Shown: positions 35,473-43,997 of the stretch, one piece after another
Position numbering within the stretch: the first letter of the stretch is position 1
How the letters are laid out: every line of letters starts with the position of its first letter
Assembly: GCA_903918755.1 (NCBI GenBank)
Contig: CAIXFN010000104.1
Location: forward strand, 21,186-85,185
DNA length: 64,000 nt
DNA from: an uncultured Pedosphaera sp.
GTDB taxonomy: Bacteria; Verrucomicrobiota; Verrucomicrobiia; Limisphaerales; Pedosphaeraceae
Reading direction: 5' to 3'
Made by a program: the position numbers and the translations under genes
The notes under the pieces: model-generated
What the model was told of the DNA's origin: nothing
What the model saw: the letters and a program-made list of their open reading frames with translations, nothing else
The model's database searches: none

Positions 35473-36024
35473 TCAGCCGAGTTGGTAACGGGGAATTTTG
35501 GGGTCCACTTCCAGGGACCACGCATCCAGGCCGCCCCGAAGACAGCGCACGCCAGAAAAACCATGACCGGCAAAATAGGCGGCCGCATCCAGGGCTTGTT
35601 TCCCCAAGTGATCGATGATCACGAAAACACCGGTCGGCTCCCATTTCCCCAGGATTTCCTGCATGACCGTTTGGGATAGCAGCACCGAACCAGGAAGATG
35701 GACGGCGTCAAATTCCTCGCGGGAGCGGACGTCCAGTAACTTCGTTGCCGGATCCTGACGGAGCAACTCGGCCAGGACGGTGGGCTCGATTAATATGCGG
35801 GCGTCCTGTTCGTGGCTGACCCGGATATGCTCCAAAACTTCCGTGACCGGGAGGTTGTTGTTCCGGGCGCAGAGACCGGAGAGTGTTTCCGTGGGTTGGA
35901 AGCCGCAACTACTGCACCCGCCGATGTGATAACGGCGGAACAAAGCGCGCTGCGCACCGGGAAAGGCGGCCAAGACATCCGCCATGGTGGAATCCGGACC
36001 GGGGGAAAGAAGATTGCTGGTCAT
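35473..36024 (-). CDS. Rhodanese-like protein with N-terminal CSSCG module, active cysteine missing
   Basis: 183 residues. The N-terminal part (about 10-75) resembles the DUF1858 type, with GGCSSCGFQPTETL. The C-terminal part is a rhodanese fold (KLLDVRSREEFDAVHLPGSVL, GGLDAW), but the active-site loop reads IIDHLGKQALDAA where catalytic rhodaneses have C-x-x-G-x-R. It is therefore probably a binding rather than a sulfur-transfer domain. It is between sufS and the IscU-like gene in the suf operon. Confidence 0.82.
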   Translation of the reverse strand: MTSNLLSPGPDSTMADVLAAFPGAQRALFRRYHIGGCSSCGFQPTETLSGLCARNNNLPVTEVLEHIRVSHEQDARILIEPTVLAELLRQDPATKLLDVRSREEFDAVHLPGSVLLSQTVMQEILGKWEPTGVFVIIDHLGKQALDAAAYFAGHGFSGVRCLRGGLDAWSLEVDPKIPRYQLG

Positions 36025-36048
36025 AATAGTGCGCTCGGGCGGGTGAAA

Positions 36049-37281
36049 TCAGGGGCCGAAAAATTTCCGGATTTCACAGACGACATCGATGAAGCGGTCC
36101 ACTTCGGCGCGGGTGTTGTAAAAATAGAAACTAGCCCGGGCGGTCGAAGGCACGCCGAGTTTCTTCATTAAAGGCTGGTTGCAATGGTGGCCACCCCGCA
36201 AGGCCACGCCGCGCTGGTCGGCGAAGGTGACGACATCGTGGGCGTGAACATCCTCCAATTGAAAGCTGACCAGGCCGGCGCGGTCCTTCGCGGGACCGAA
36301 CAGCCGCACCCCCGGCATTTCGGCAAGGCGTTGCCAGGCGTATTGCGCCAACTCCTGGTCGTGCTGGAAAATCGCCGCGCGTCCGATGGCGTCGAGGTAA
36401 TCCAAGGCCACATGCAAGGCGATGACCCCGGAAATGTCCGGGGTGCCGGCTTCGAATCGGTGCGGCGCCTTTTTGTAGCTGGACTGGAAATAATCCACCG
36501 ACAAAATCATCTCCCCGCCGCCCTGGTAAGGGGGCATGGCGTCAAGGATTTCGGGGCGGCCCCATAACACACCCAGTCCCGTGGGCCCGCAAATCTTGTG
36601 ACTGGAAAACGCCAGGAAATCGCAACCCAAGGCCCGCACATCCAACGGCAGGTGACCGGCGCTTTGCGCGGCGTCCACCAGGGTGGTGACGCCGAGGGCG
36701 CGAGCCCGGGCGCACAATTGCGCCACCGGATTGACCGTGCCCAGCGAGTTGGAAATGTGGGTGAAGGCGAACAGCTTGACCTCGGGAGTCAGCAGGGTGT
36801 CCAACTGGGAAAGGTCCAGCAAACCCTCGTCGCCGGTGACCGGGATGAAGCTGAGTTTGGCCCCGGTGCGTTGGGCAAGCATTTGCCAGGGGACCAGGTT
36901 GCTGTGATGCTCCATTTCCGTGAGCAAGATGCGGTCGCCCGCGCGGAGGTTCTGGTTGCCCCAGGCGGCGGCGACCAGGTTGATGCTTTCGGTCGTGCCG
37001 CGGGTAAAAATAATCTCATCCGCAGATCCGGCATTGAGGAAGCGGGCGACCCGTTCGCGGCCGGCCTCAAATGCGGTGGTGGCGCGATTGCTGAGTTCGT
37101 GAATCCCGCGATGAACATTGGCATTATCCCGCTCGTAATAATGCCGCAGGGCATCAATGACCACTCGCGGCTTCTGGCTCGATGCGGCGTTGTCGAAATA
37201 AACCAACTCGTGCCCATGCACCTCCTGATCCAGGATAGGGAAATCCGCCCGCAATTGCAACCAATCGGGACCCTGACTCAT
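36049..37281 (-). CDS. sufS: Cysteine desulfurase SufS
   Basis: 410 residues from the ATG at 37281, which overlaps the sufT stop (ATGA). The group II desulfurase marks are DNAASSQKP, TRGTTESINLVA, EMEHHSN, the PLP lysine K229 in SSHKICGPTG and the catalytic cysteine C367 in GGHHCNQP. It takes sulfur from cysteine and passes it to SufU. It is the housekeeping partner of the second, encapsulin-associated desulfurase at 52.2 kb. Confidence 0.94.
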   Translation of the reverse strand: MSQGPDWLQLRADFPILDQEVHGHELVYFDNAASSQKPRVVIDALRHYYERDNANVHRGIHELSNRATTAFEAGRERVARFLNAGSADEIIFTRGTTESINLVAAAWGNQNLRAGDRILLTEMEHHSNLVPWQMLAQRTGAKLSFIPVTGDEGLLDLSQLDTLLTPEVKLFAFTHISNSLGTVNPVAQLCARARALGVTTLVDAAQSAGHLPLDVRALGCDFLAFSSHKICGPTGLGVLWGRPEILDAMPPYQGGGEMILSVDYFQSSYKKAPHRFEAGTPDISGVIALHVALDYLDAIGRAAIFQHDQELAQYAWQRLAEMPGVRLFGPAKDRAGLVSFQLEDVHAHDVVTFADQRGVALRGGHHCNQPLMKKLGVPSTARASFYFYNTRAEVDRFIDVVCEIRKFFGP

Positions 37282-37847
37282 AATAATCCCAGTTGCAGTT
37301 TGGCGCCCTCGGTCAGCATGCCCTGGTTCCACTGCGGCTCCCAAACCAGTTCAACGTTCACATCATCAATCCCCTCCAGCGAGAGCAGTTTGTTCTGCAC
37401 ATCCTGCTGGAGGACGGGGCCCATGCCGCAACCAGGGGCGGTCAGGGTCATTTTCACATCCACGCGATGGGAGTCCGGCACCCCAGGGATCGGGGAGATC
37501 TGGCAATCGTACACCAGACCGAGATCGACGATGTTCACGGGAATCTCGGGATCGTAGCAGCTCCGCATCTGGTTCCAGACCTCCTTTTCAAGCGCCTCCT
37601 TGGAGATGGGAGCGCCGCCGCCGACGGGAGCAGCGGGAGCCGAGGGCTTGACCACTTCCTTGCCGAGCGCGTCGGCATCCTTGGCCTCGATACGGAACAT
37701 GTTGCCATTGACCACCACCGTAAAGGCACCGCCGAGTGATTGGGTGATGTAGGCCGACTCACCCGCCAACAGGGTGACCTTGGTGCCGACTGGCACCACC
37801 GCCGCCTCGCAATCGCGAGTCAAAGTAACCGTTTCACTTCCATTCAT
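37278..37847 (-). CDS. sufT: Fe-S cluster assembly protein SufT (PaaD/MIP18-like domain)
   Basis: 189 residues from the ATG at 37847. A first ~75-residue domain (VTLTRDCEAAVVPVGTKVTL) is followed by the PaaD/MIP18 domain: VWNQMRSCYDPEIPVNIVDLGLVYDC (read as two parts) and MTLTAPGCGMGP. SufT aids cluster maturation. Both its start and stop are tightly packed with sufU and sufS. Confidence 0.88.
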   Translation of the reverse strand: MNGSETVTLTRDCEAAVVPVGTKVTLLAGESAYITQSLGGAFTVVVNGNMFRIEAKDADALGKEVVKPSAPAAPVGGGAPISKEALEKEVWNQMRSCYDPEIPVNIVDLGLVYDCQISPIPGVPDSHRVDVKMTLTAPGCGMGPVLQQDVQNKLLSLEGIDDVNVELVWEPQWNQGMLTEGAKLQLGLL

Positions 37848-37918
37848 AAGTTCGGCAAAAGTATAATGCAAAGGCGCCGGTTTGTCCCGCGCCGGGTGGG
37901 GAATCGCGACATTAACCG

Positions 37919-38365
37919 CTACTCCGTGGAAACAGGTGTCTCGGCACCATCCACCGCCGCCACCAGGGCGTGCCAGGCCAAAATGGCACACTTGACGCGG
38001 GCGGGAAATTTATGCACCCCGGCGAAAACCGCCAGTTTGCCGACCCCTTGAGCGGCGACCCGTCCCGTGGTGATCATGTCGTGGACCAAGGCAAACAGCG
38101 CCTTCACCTCGGTTTTCGTACGGCCTTTGACCGCGTCGGTCATGAGCGAGGCGGAGGCTTTGGAGATGCAGCAACCCGAGCCTTGAAACGAGGCATCAGC
38201 CACCACCTCGCCGTCCATTTTCACGTACACTTTGTAATTGTCGCCACAGAGCGGGTTGTAACCCTCGCCAAGGCGCGTGGCCCCTTCGAGCAGCCGGAAA
38301 TTGCGCGGCTTCTTGCAATGATCCAGGATGACCTCCTGATAAAGTTCGTCCAGTTCGTCAGACAT
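37919..38365 (-). CDS. sufU: Fe-S scaffold / sulfur acceptor SufU
   Basis: 148 residues from the ATG at 38365, which overlaps the sufD stop. Cysteines C40 (NPLCGD), C65/C66 (GSGCCISKAS) and C126 (RVKCAILAW) match the zinc-dependent SufU group, including the insert typical of SufU (KGRTKTEVKALF). It accepts persulfide from SufS. Confidence 0.92.
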   Translation of the reverse strand: MSDELDELYQEVILDHCKKPRNFRLLEGATRLGEGYNPLCGDNYKVYVKMDGEVVADASFQGSGCCISKASASLMTDAVKGRTKTEVKALFALVHDMITTGRVAAQGVGKLAVFAGVHKFPARVKCAILAWHALVAAVDGAETPVSTE

Positions 38366-39689
38366 GTTGTTGGCGAACGACGGGGCTTTGTTCGAGGCGA
38401 TTCCAGACGATTTGATCCAATTCCTCCCGGACGGGAGCAAAGCGAATCCGGTCGATGATCTCGCCGGCAAAAGCGTGGATCAACATTTGGCGGGCGGTTT
38501 CCAAGCCGATGCCCCGGGCGCGGAGGTAAAAAATCGACTCATCGTTCAGTTGGCCGACGGTGGCACCGTGGGTGCATTTCACGTCGTCCGCGTAAATTTC
38601 CAATTGCGGCTTGGTATCGATGGTGGCGTCGTCCGACAGGAGCAAGTTCTTGTTGGTCTGCTTGGCATCGGTCTTCTGGGCGTCCGGACGGACCAAAATC
38701 CGGCCGTGAAACACGCCTTTGGAGCGATCATCCAGGATCCCATTATAGTACTCGTGACTGTTGCAATGGGGTTTGGCGTGATCGACGACCATGTGATGAT
38801 CCGCCAGTTGTTCGTCCTTGGTGAGGTACAGGCCGTTGAGGACGCATTCAATCCCTTCCGCGCCCAGGTAGGTGCGGATGTTATTGCGGGATAATTTCGC
38901 CCCGGTCGCAATCGAATGGGCGATAAAATTGGCGCGGCGGGCCAGCCGAACATGCAGAGCGGCAATATGATAGGCAGCGGGACTTTCGTCCTGAAATTTA
39001 CAATGTTCCACCACAGCGTCCGCGCCAATGACGAGTTCTTCGACGGCATTGGTAAAGTAAGGTCCGTCCACAGTGGACAGGAAGCTCTCAACCACCGTCA
39101 GGCGGCTATTGTCCCCGGCGATGATGAGGTTGCGCGGCAGGCTGGCCGCCCCGGAGTGGGCCGAGGTGGTGATGAAGAGCAGTTGGACCGGATCCGGCAC
39201 GGTCTGCCCCGCGGGCACATAAATGAACGCGCCGTCCTGAAAGAAGGCGGTATTCAACGCGGTGAAAGCGTCGACGTCCCCGGAAGCATACCGGGCCAGA
39301 TGCTGCTCGATGAGTGGAGCATCCGTGGTCAGAGCCGCCGCCAGGCTGCCAATGCGAACGCCGGCGGGTACCGGCAGGACCGAGGAAAGGGAAGCGGAGA
39401 AATGGCCGTCCACAAACACGAGACGACTCGCCGGCAGGCCCACGAAGGGCAAATACTGGAGATTGTCCGAATTCAGACTAGTCCGGGTGCTGCCGGAGGC
39501 GGGGTGGAATGGCAGACGGGCGATGGGAGCCACGTTGGTGAAGCGCCAGTCTTCGTGGTTGATCGTGGGAAAGCCCATTTCGGCGAAACGGGCCATGCCC
39601 GCCTTGCGGAGGGGAAATACCCAAGAGGGTTGCCGGATTTCCCCGGCATACTGCTCAAATTTTGCCCAATAGGGGTCAGTTTCCTTCAT
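38358..39689 (-). CDS. sufD: Fe-S cluster assembly protein SufD
   Basis: 443 residues from the ATG at 39689; an in-frame ATG at 39716 is the alternative. The core is the SufB/SufD beta-helix (HEDWRFTNVAPIA, FITTSAHSGAASLPRNLII, HCNSHEYYNGILDDRSKGVFHGRI as separate blocks, KCTHGATVGQLNDESIFYLRARG). The operon order is sufD-sufU-sufT-sufS-rhodanese-IscU-like. sufB and sufC, which normally precede sufD, are not in the window; the long inverted repeat lies immediately upstream instead. Confidence 0.93.
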   Translation of the reverse strand: MKETDPYWAKFEQYAGEIRQPSWVFPLRKAGMARFAEMGFPTINHEDWRFTNVAPIARLPFHPASGSTRTSLNSDNLQYLPFVGLPASRLVFVDGHFSASLSSVLPVPAGVRIGSLAAALTTDAPLIEQHLARYASGDVDAFTALNTAFFQDGAFIYVPAGQTVPDPVQLLFITTSAHSGAASLPRNLIIAGDNSRLTVVESFLSTVDGPYFTNAVEELVIGADAVVEHCKFQDESPAAYHIAALHVRLARRANFIAHSIATGAKLSRNNIRTYLGAEGIECVLNGLYLTKDEQLADHHMVVDHAKPHCNSHEYYNGILDDRSKGVFHGRILVRPDAQKTDAKQTNKNLLLSDDATIDTKPQLEIYADDVKCTHGATVGQLNDESIFYLRARGIGLETARQMLIHAFAGEIIDRIRFAPVREELDQIVWNRLEQSPVVRQQHV

Positions 39690-39799
39690 GATCAAATTTT
39701 CAGTGCCTTGCGTCATACAGCAAGCGGCATCATTCCATGCCCGGGGGGGTAACGCAAGTCCGCAGGCAAGCGAGAGAGGGAGGCGGGGAAGCGGCGGGG

Positions 39800-40930
39800 G
39801 GACCGGTGGAACCTCACACAGAGTCACGAAGCCCGGAAACGAAACTGGATTAAGTGTCCGGAAGGGCGACTTGGGCTGAAATACAGGGGAATCTTTAGCC
39901 GCAACCCGTGCTACGCTCAGGAGCTTCGCAGGGCGCGAAAGGCGCAAAAGTCGCTAAACATGAACTGGTTTAATGGGGAACTTCGGGGACAACTGGGACT
40001 CGGTGGTTTGGGGAACCAGCGGGAAGGTTCTCGCCCACCTTCGCTTAAAACTATGGTGGACTGGGAGGGCGCGGAGCGAGGGAAACGAAGTTGGATTAAG
40101 TTTGTTTAACCTGGACTCGACGGTTTTGGCCGGGGCGCCCGCCGGGGCGGTGGGTGCCAGAAGCGCCTCACACGAAGCCACGAAGCCAAGCAAATGAAAC
40201 TGGATTAAGTGTCCGGAACCTGGACTCGGCGGTTTTGGAGGGGGATCCGGCGGTTGGCGGGTCTGGGATGCCTCACACGAAGGCACGGAGCCAGGAAACG
40301 AAACTGGATTAAGTGTCCGGAAGGGCGACTTGGGGACTGGTTGTCGTGGGGCCAACTGGATTTGTTTGGTGCGCTGGATTGCAGGATGTTGCTGCGGCCA
40401 GGGATGGCCGCACTCCGTGAAAAGGCCGTTGCGCGAAACTGGATTAAGTGTCCGGAAGGGCGACTTGGGGAGTGGTTGTGGTGGGGCTAACCGGATTTGT
40501 TTGGTGCGCTGGATTGCAGGGTGTTGCTGCGGCCAGGGATGGCCGCACTCCGTGAAAAGGCCTTCGCGGCGAAACTGGATTAAGTTTGTTTAACCTGGAC
40601 TCGGGCGGCATTTGGCCAGCCTAGCCGGCGGGTGGGGGGCTGTTTCCCACCCGCCGGGCGAGCGGCGCCAGGCAATCACAATCAAGATGTCAAAGAGCGG
40701 GACCGCGGTGTCGGGGGACTGGCGCGGTTGAAAGCCGAAACCTTGCAGAACCGCAGTTTCGGGCGGTGACGCGAGGGGCAGGCAGGCGGGTGGAGTGGAA
40801 ATGTGCGCCTGCCGGATTTTCTGCAAGTTTGATGGTCAGCCACTTTCCATGAGGTATTCTTAGCACGGTTTGCGCGGCAGCGTATTCCTATGGTATGAAT
40901 TTGAGCGGAGTTTGGTAGTAGAAGGGGGGT
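39800..40930 (-). repeat. Long inverted repeat, right copy
   Basis: The reverse complement of this stretch matches 17000-18060 over most of its length: the CGCTCGCCCGGCGGG block at about 40650-40670, the TGTTGCTGCGGCCAGGGATG block and the stretch 39850-40130, where translations of the two copies differ by only a few residues. It contains at least six copies of AAACTGGATTAAGT followed by either GTCCGGA or TTGTTTA. Together the copies flank 22 kb (fabD to sufD). Confidence 0.75.
40301..40575 (-). repeat. Tandem duplication, ~135-bp unit
   Basis: Two adjacent units starting AAACTGGATTAAGTGTCC at 40301 and 40436 share the internal block TTTGTTTGGTGCGCTGGATT and end GCACTCCGTGAAAAGGCC; the start of a third unit is at 40572. 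The left copy of the inverted repeat has only one equivalent unit (about 17370-17510), so the duplication occurred after the two copies separated. Confidence 0.7.
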
Positions 40931-41130
40931 GGAAAGCGGAGGAATCGGGTGAGGATGGCATTTTTTATAGGGGAGTCTGATGGCGCCGCGCGCTCCCCTG
41001 CCCCACCATAATGAAGGGGTGATGTTGATTTTCCCAGTTCAGAGTGGCGGATCACCTAGCTGATTGGGCAGGCGGCAACCAGCGGGTGTTCGGCGGACAT
41101 CCGCCAAGGGGACTCTTTTGAAGGAGAAAT

Positions 41131-41159
41131 TTGACAGGGTGCCAATTTGAGTTTATCTA
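41131..41159 (+). promoter_or_regulatory. Sigma-70 promoter of the M14 peptidase gene
   Basis: TTGACA at 41131-41136 and TATCTA at 41154-41159 are separated by exactly 17 bp, a near-consensus promoter facing the gene at 41256. The palindromic operator at 41159-41175 begins in its -10 box, an arrangement fitting repression. Confidence 0.65.
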
Positions 41160-41175
41160 CGACTTAATTAGTCGT
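41159..41175. promoter_or_regulatory. Palindromic operator ACGAC-N7-GTCGT (peptidase promoter copy)
   Basis: ACGAC-TTAATTA-GTCGT; with the flanking bases the arms extend to ACGACT/AGTCGT. It overlaps the -10 and start region of the promoter. The same 5-7-5 pattern occurs twice upstream of the cysK-encapsulin operon. Confidence 0.6.
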
Positions 41176-41255
41176 GTTTTGTTGTTTATGAACCATCACC
41201 CACGCGAGAATACCGCGGGAAGCACTTCCGGGAGGGTGTAAGCAATCCGCAAGTC

Positions 41256-42074
41256 ATGAGAGCACAAATTCCCACCCGGGCATTGGCCTATCCGCAATAT
41301 GGAGGAGATTTCCGGGCGGAATCGGATGCCTGTCGACGGCTGTTGCAACCCTTGGTGGAGTTGGCCGGGCGCACGCCGGATTTAATTGCGGGCTCGGTGG
41401 GAGTCGTGAAAGTCGGGCGGAAGGAATACCGGATTCCCCGGTTCATTTTTCTGGGACCAAAGGGCGGTGGGGACACGATCCGATTGGGATTGTTTGCGAC
41501 GTTCCACGGCGACGAGCCGGAAGGTGGCGCGGCGCTGGTCCGTTTCTTCCAGGAACTCGAACGAGCCCCGCAAGCGGCGCAAGGTTTTCATATTTATGCT
41601 TATCCGGTGTGCAATCCGGCTGGACTGGCCGTCGGCCGAGCCGAAAACGCCGGAGGAAGTGACCTCACCCAAGAATTCTGGCGCGTGTCCTCGCAGAATG
41701 AAGTCTATTATCTGGAGCGCGAAATGGGGGTTCACCAATTTCAGGGAGTGGTCTCGTTGCATACTGTCCGCAACTCCCTCCGGTTTGCGGGGGCGTGCCG
41801 GAGTCCTGTCCTGGAAAAGTCCCTTTTGCAGCCGGCCCTGGAAGCGACCCACCGCTTCCTCCCCGGTCGGGCACTAACGGGGGAGCAACCGGACGAACGC
41901 ATTCCCGCCGGCTTTCTAACGCTGACCGACGAATTGCATCCGGCGCCCTTTGAGATCAATCTCGGGATCCCGCGAGAACTGCCCGATCCTTCGCGGAACT
42001 TTGGAACGATCGCCGCGCTCAATTCGTTGCTGCTGGCCTATCGCTGGGTGAAGGCGTTTGGCCAAAATCTGTAA
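41256..42074 (+). CDS. M14-type zinc carboxypeptidase/deacylase-like protein
   Basis: 272 residues. Zinc ligands H84 and E87 (ATFHGDEPEGG), third ligand H169 (VVSLHT), substrate-binding NPAG and catalytic-type E233 (PFEINLG) fit the M14 carboxypeptidase or succinylglutamate-desuccinylase/aspartoacylase-like family. No signal peptide, so cytoplasmic. It is preceded by a strong promoter overlapped by the ACGAC-N7-GTCGT palindrome. The next gene, an aminotransferase, follows by about 50 bp on the same strand, so both may be coregulated. Confidence 0.82.
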   Translation: MRAQIPTRALAYPQYGGDFRAESDACRRLLQPLVELAGRTPDLIAGSVGVVKVGRKEYRIPRFIFLGPKGGGDTIRLGLFATFHGDEPEGGAALVRFFQELERAPQAAQGFHIYAYPVCNPAGLAVGRAENAGGSDLTQEFWRVSSQNEVYYLEREMGVHQFQGVVSLHTVRNSLRFAGACRSPVLEKSLLQPALEATHRFLPGRALTGEQPDERIPAGFLTLTDELHPAPFEINLGIPRELPDPSRNFGTIAALNSLLLAYRWVKAFGQNL

Positions 42075-42125
42075 GAAAGAAACTTGAACGCGCCCGGGCG
42101 CGACTTTAACAATAATCGCCTCGAC

Positions 42126-43349
42126 ATGCCATTACCCGCCGCACGACTCAACGTGTTTTCGGAATCGGTCATCCGTGCCATGACGCGGCTGGCCAATCGC
42201 CACCAATCCATCAACCTCGCCCAAGGTTTTCCGGATGACAATCCGCCACCGGAGATCCTGGCCGCGCTCCATCGCGCCACGGATGGGCCGTTTCACCAAT
42301 ATGCCGTCACCTGGGGCGCACCGCGCTTTCGCAGTGCGCTGGCCGCGAAGATCAATCGATTTAGCGGGCTGGCGATCGACCCCGACCGGCACCTGGTGGT
42401 CACTTGCGGCAGCACCGAAGCCATGATGGTGGCGATGATGACCGCCTGCAATCCCGGGGATAAAGTCATCGTGTTTTCGCCCTTCTACGAGAATTACGCG
42501 GCGGACGCCATCCTCTCCGGAGCGGAGCCGATTTTCGTGCCTTTGCTGCCGCCGGACTTCCATTACGATTCAGCCACACTGGCGCGGGCTTTTGAGCAGC
42601 GGCCCAAGGCGATCATTCTGTGCAACCCCGCCAATCCGTCGGGCAAGGTTTTTACGCGCCCCGAACTGCTGGAGATCGCCGCACTGGCGGCCAAGTACGA
42701 TACTTTTGTGATCACGGACGAAGTTTACGAACACATCGTCTATCCGCCGCACCAGCATATTTCGTTTGCCACCCTGCCCGGCATGTTTGAGCGCACCATC
42801 ACGTGCAACTCGCTTTCGAAGACCTATTCCATCACCGGCTGGCGGCTGGGTTATGTGCAGGCCACGGAATCGGTGATTGCGCAGGCGCGGAAGGTCCACG
42901 ATTTCCTGACGGTTGGCGCCGCGGCACCCTTGCAAGAGGCGGCCGTGACCGGCCTGGAGTTTCCCCCCGAATATTATGATCAACTGCTCGCTGAGTACAC
43001 CGCGCGAAGGGATATTTTTCTGGGTTACCTGGCGCAAACCGGGCTGGCCTATACCCAACCGCAGGGCGCGTACTATGTTTTGGTGGATATTTCCCCGCTG
43101 GGCTTCGCGAGCGACCGGGAGGCCGCCGAATGGATGACGAAGGAAATCGGGGTCACCGGCGTGCCCGGCTCCAGTTTCTTTCGCGAGCCGGTGAACCATT
43201 TGTTGCGGTTTCATTTTGCCAAAACGGAGGCCACGTTGCATGCGGCGGGGCAAAAACTACTCAAACTGAAGGATTACGTTGCGGCTGCGGGCACGGGAGG
43301 AAAGTTGCCGGGAGCGACGAGAGAGTCTTTGGGGCAAAAACCCGCATGA
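42126..43349 (+). CDS. Class I/II PLP aminotransferase (kynurenine/methionine aminotransferase-like)
   Basis: 407 residues from the ATG at 42126; an in-frame TTG at 42084 would add 14 residues. Blocks: INLAQGFPDDNPPPEI, the Y in FSPFYENYA, LCNPANPSGKVF, ITDEVYEHIVY and the lysine in NSLSKTYSITGWRLGY. The N-terminal AQGFPD pattern matches the YbdL/KAT group, which includes methionine and glutamine aminotransferases. A sulfur amino acid link would fit the shared operator with the encapsulin operon, but this is inference. Confidence 0.88.
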   Translation: MPLPAARLNVFSESVIRAMTRLANRHQSINLAQGFPDDNPPPEILAALHRATDGPFHQYAVTWGAPRFRSALAAKINRFSGLAIDPDRHLVVTCGSTEAMMVAMMTACNPGDKVIVFSPFYENYAADAILSGAEPIFVPLLPPDFHYDSATLARAFEQRPKAIILCNPANPSGKVFTRPELLEIAALAAKYDTFVITDEVYEHIVYPPHQHISFATLPGMFERTITCNSLSKTYSITGWRLGYVQATESVIAQARKVHDFLTVGAAAPLQEAAVTGLEFPPEYYDQLLAEYTARRDIFLGYLAQTGLAYTQPQGAYYVLVDISPLGFASDREAAEWMTKEIGVTGVPGSSFFREPVNHLLRFHFAKTEATLHAAGQKLLKLKDYVAAAGTGGKLPGATRESLGQKPA

Positions 43350-43429
43350 GGGGCGCGGGGGTCGGGCTGGGAAGTATCGGGTGCACCTGCACGCTGGCGA
43401 GCTGCGTGCTTTGGCAGACTCCGACCGGT

Positions 43430-43771
43430 TCAATTCCGGAGGTACACGCCGCCCAACTGCACCTGCCAAACGAACATGGCATAAAGCAACCATGCGCAGG
43501 CGAAGACGTAAAGCAGCTCGGGTAGCAGGCGAAGTTGAAATAGCCGCTTCTTCCTCAGCAAAAGGGTCAAGGCCAAGGCGGACATTGGGATGGCAAACGC
43601 AACATACTGCAACTGAATACACAAATGGGTGGCGGGACTGATAAACAGTCGGGGATGATTTTGCGAGTGTTCCCAATCCCAGATGTGGCTCTCATTGAGG
43701 AAGATTACAAAAATGCAGGAAATGGAGGCGATGGCGGAGGATAGCCAGAGTCTGATCGTCAAGAGTTTCAT
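43430..43771 (-). CDS. Small membrane protein, unknown
   Basis: 113 residues with three hydrophobic stretches (about 6-25, 48-70 and 84-104). No family recognised. It is convergent with the aminotransferase gene and has no partner on its strand nearby. Confidence 0.55.
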   Translation of the reverse strand: MKLLTIRLWLSSAIASISCIFVIFLNESHIWDWEHSQNHPRLFISPATHLCIQLQYVAFAIPMSALALTLLLRKKRLFQLRLLPELLYVFACAWLLYAMFVWQVQLGGVYLRN

Positions 43772-43997
43772 GGGTGTGGTGGTTTTGATTTACCCCAAGT
43801 CGGAAAAGGGGAGCAAATGGTAAGCGTCGGTATATGGACCGAAATTGAAAAAAAGACAAGTACCAGGACTTTCAACACAGGCCGCGAAGGTCGCGAAGAA
43901 AGGGGAGCGAAAAGCGGTGGAGACATATCCGCCAATTTGGGATGGGTGCCCGCTTTTTCGCTTCAAGCGATATATATTCGGGCGCGCACATTAATTG

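Larger units (their letters stand above)
39717..41255. other. Large non-coding region upstream of sufD and of the M14 peptidase gene
   Basis: About 1.5 kb with no credible gene. It contains the right copy of the long inverted repeat (about 39800-40930), within it tandem ~135-bp units (40301-40575), then a unique AT-richer stretch from about 40930 that ends in a promoter and operator (41131-41175) for the downstream peptidase gene. Confidence 0.65.

Noticed and set aside
39800..40620. CRISPR array
   Set aside because: The repeated module is spaced irregularly, its intervening blocks are themselves duplicated, and the modules recur as an inverted copy 22 kb away.
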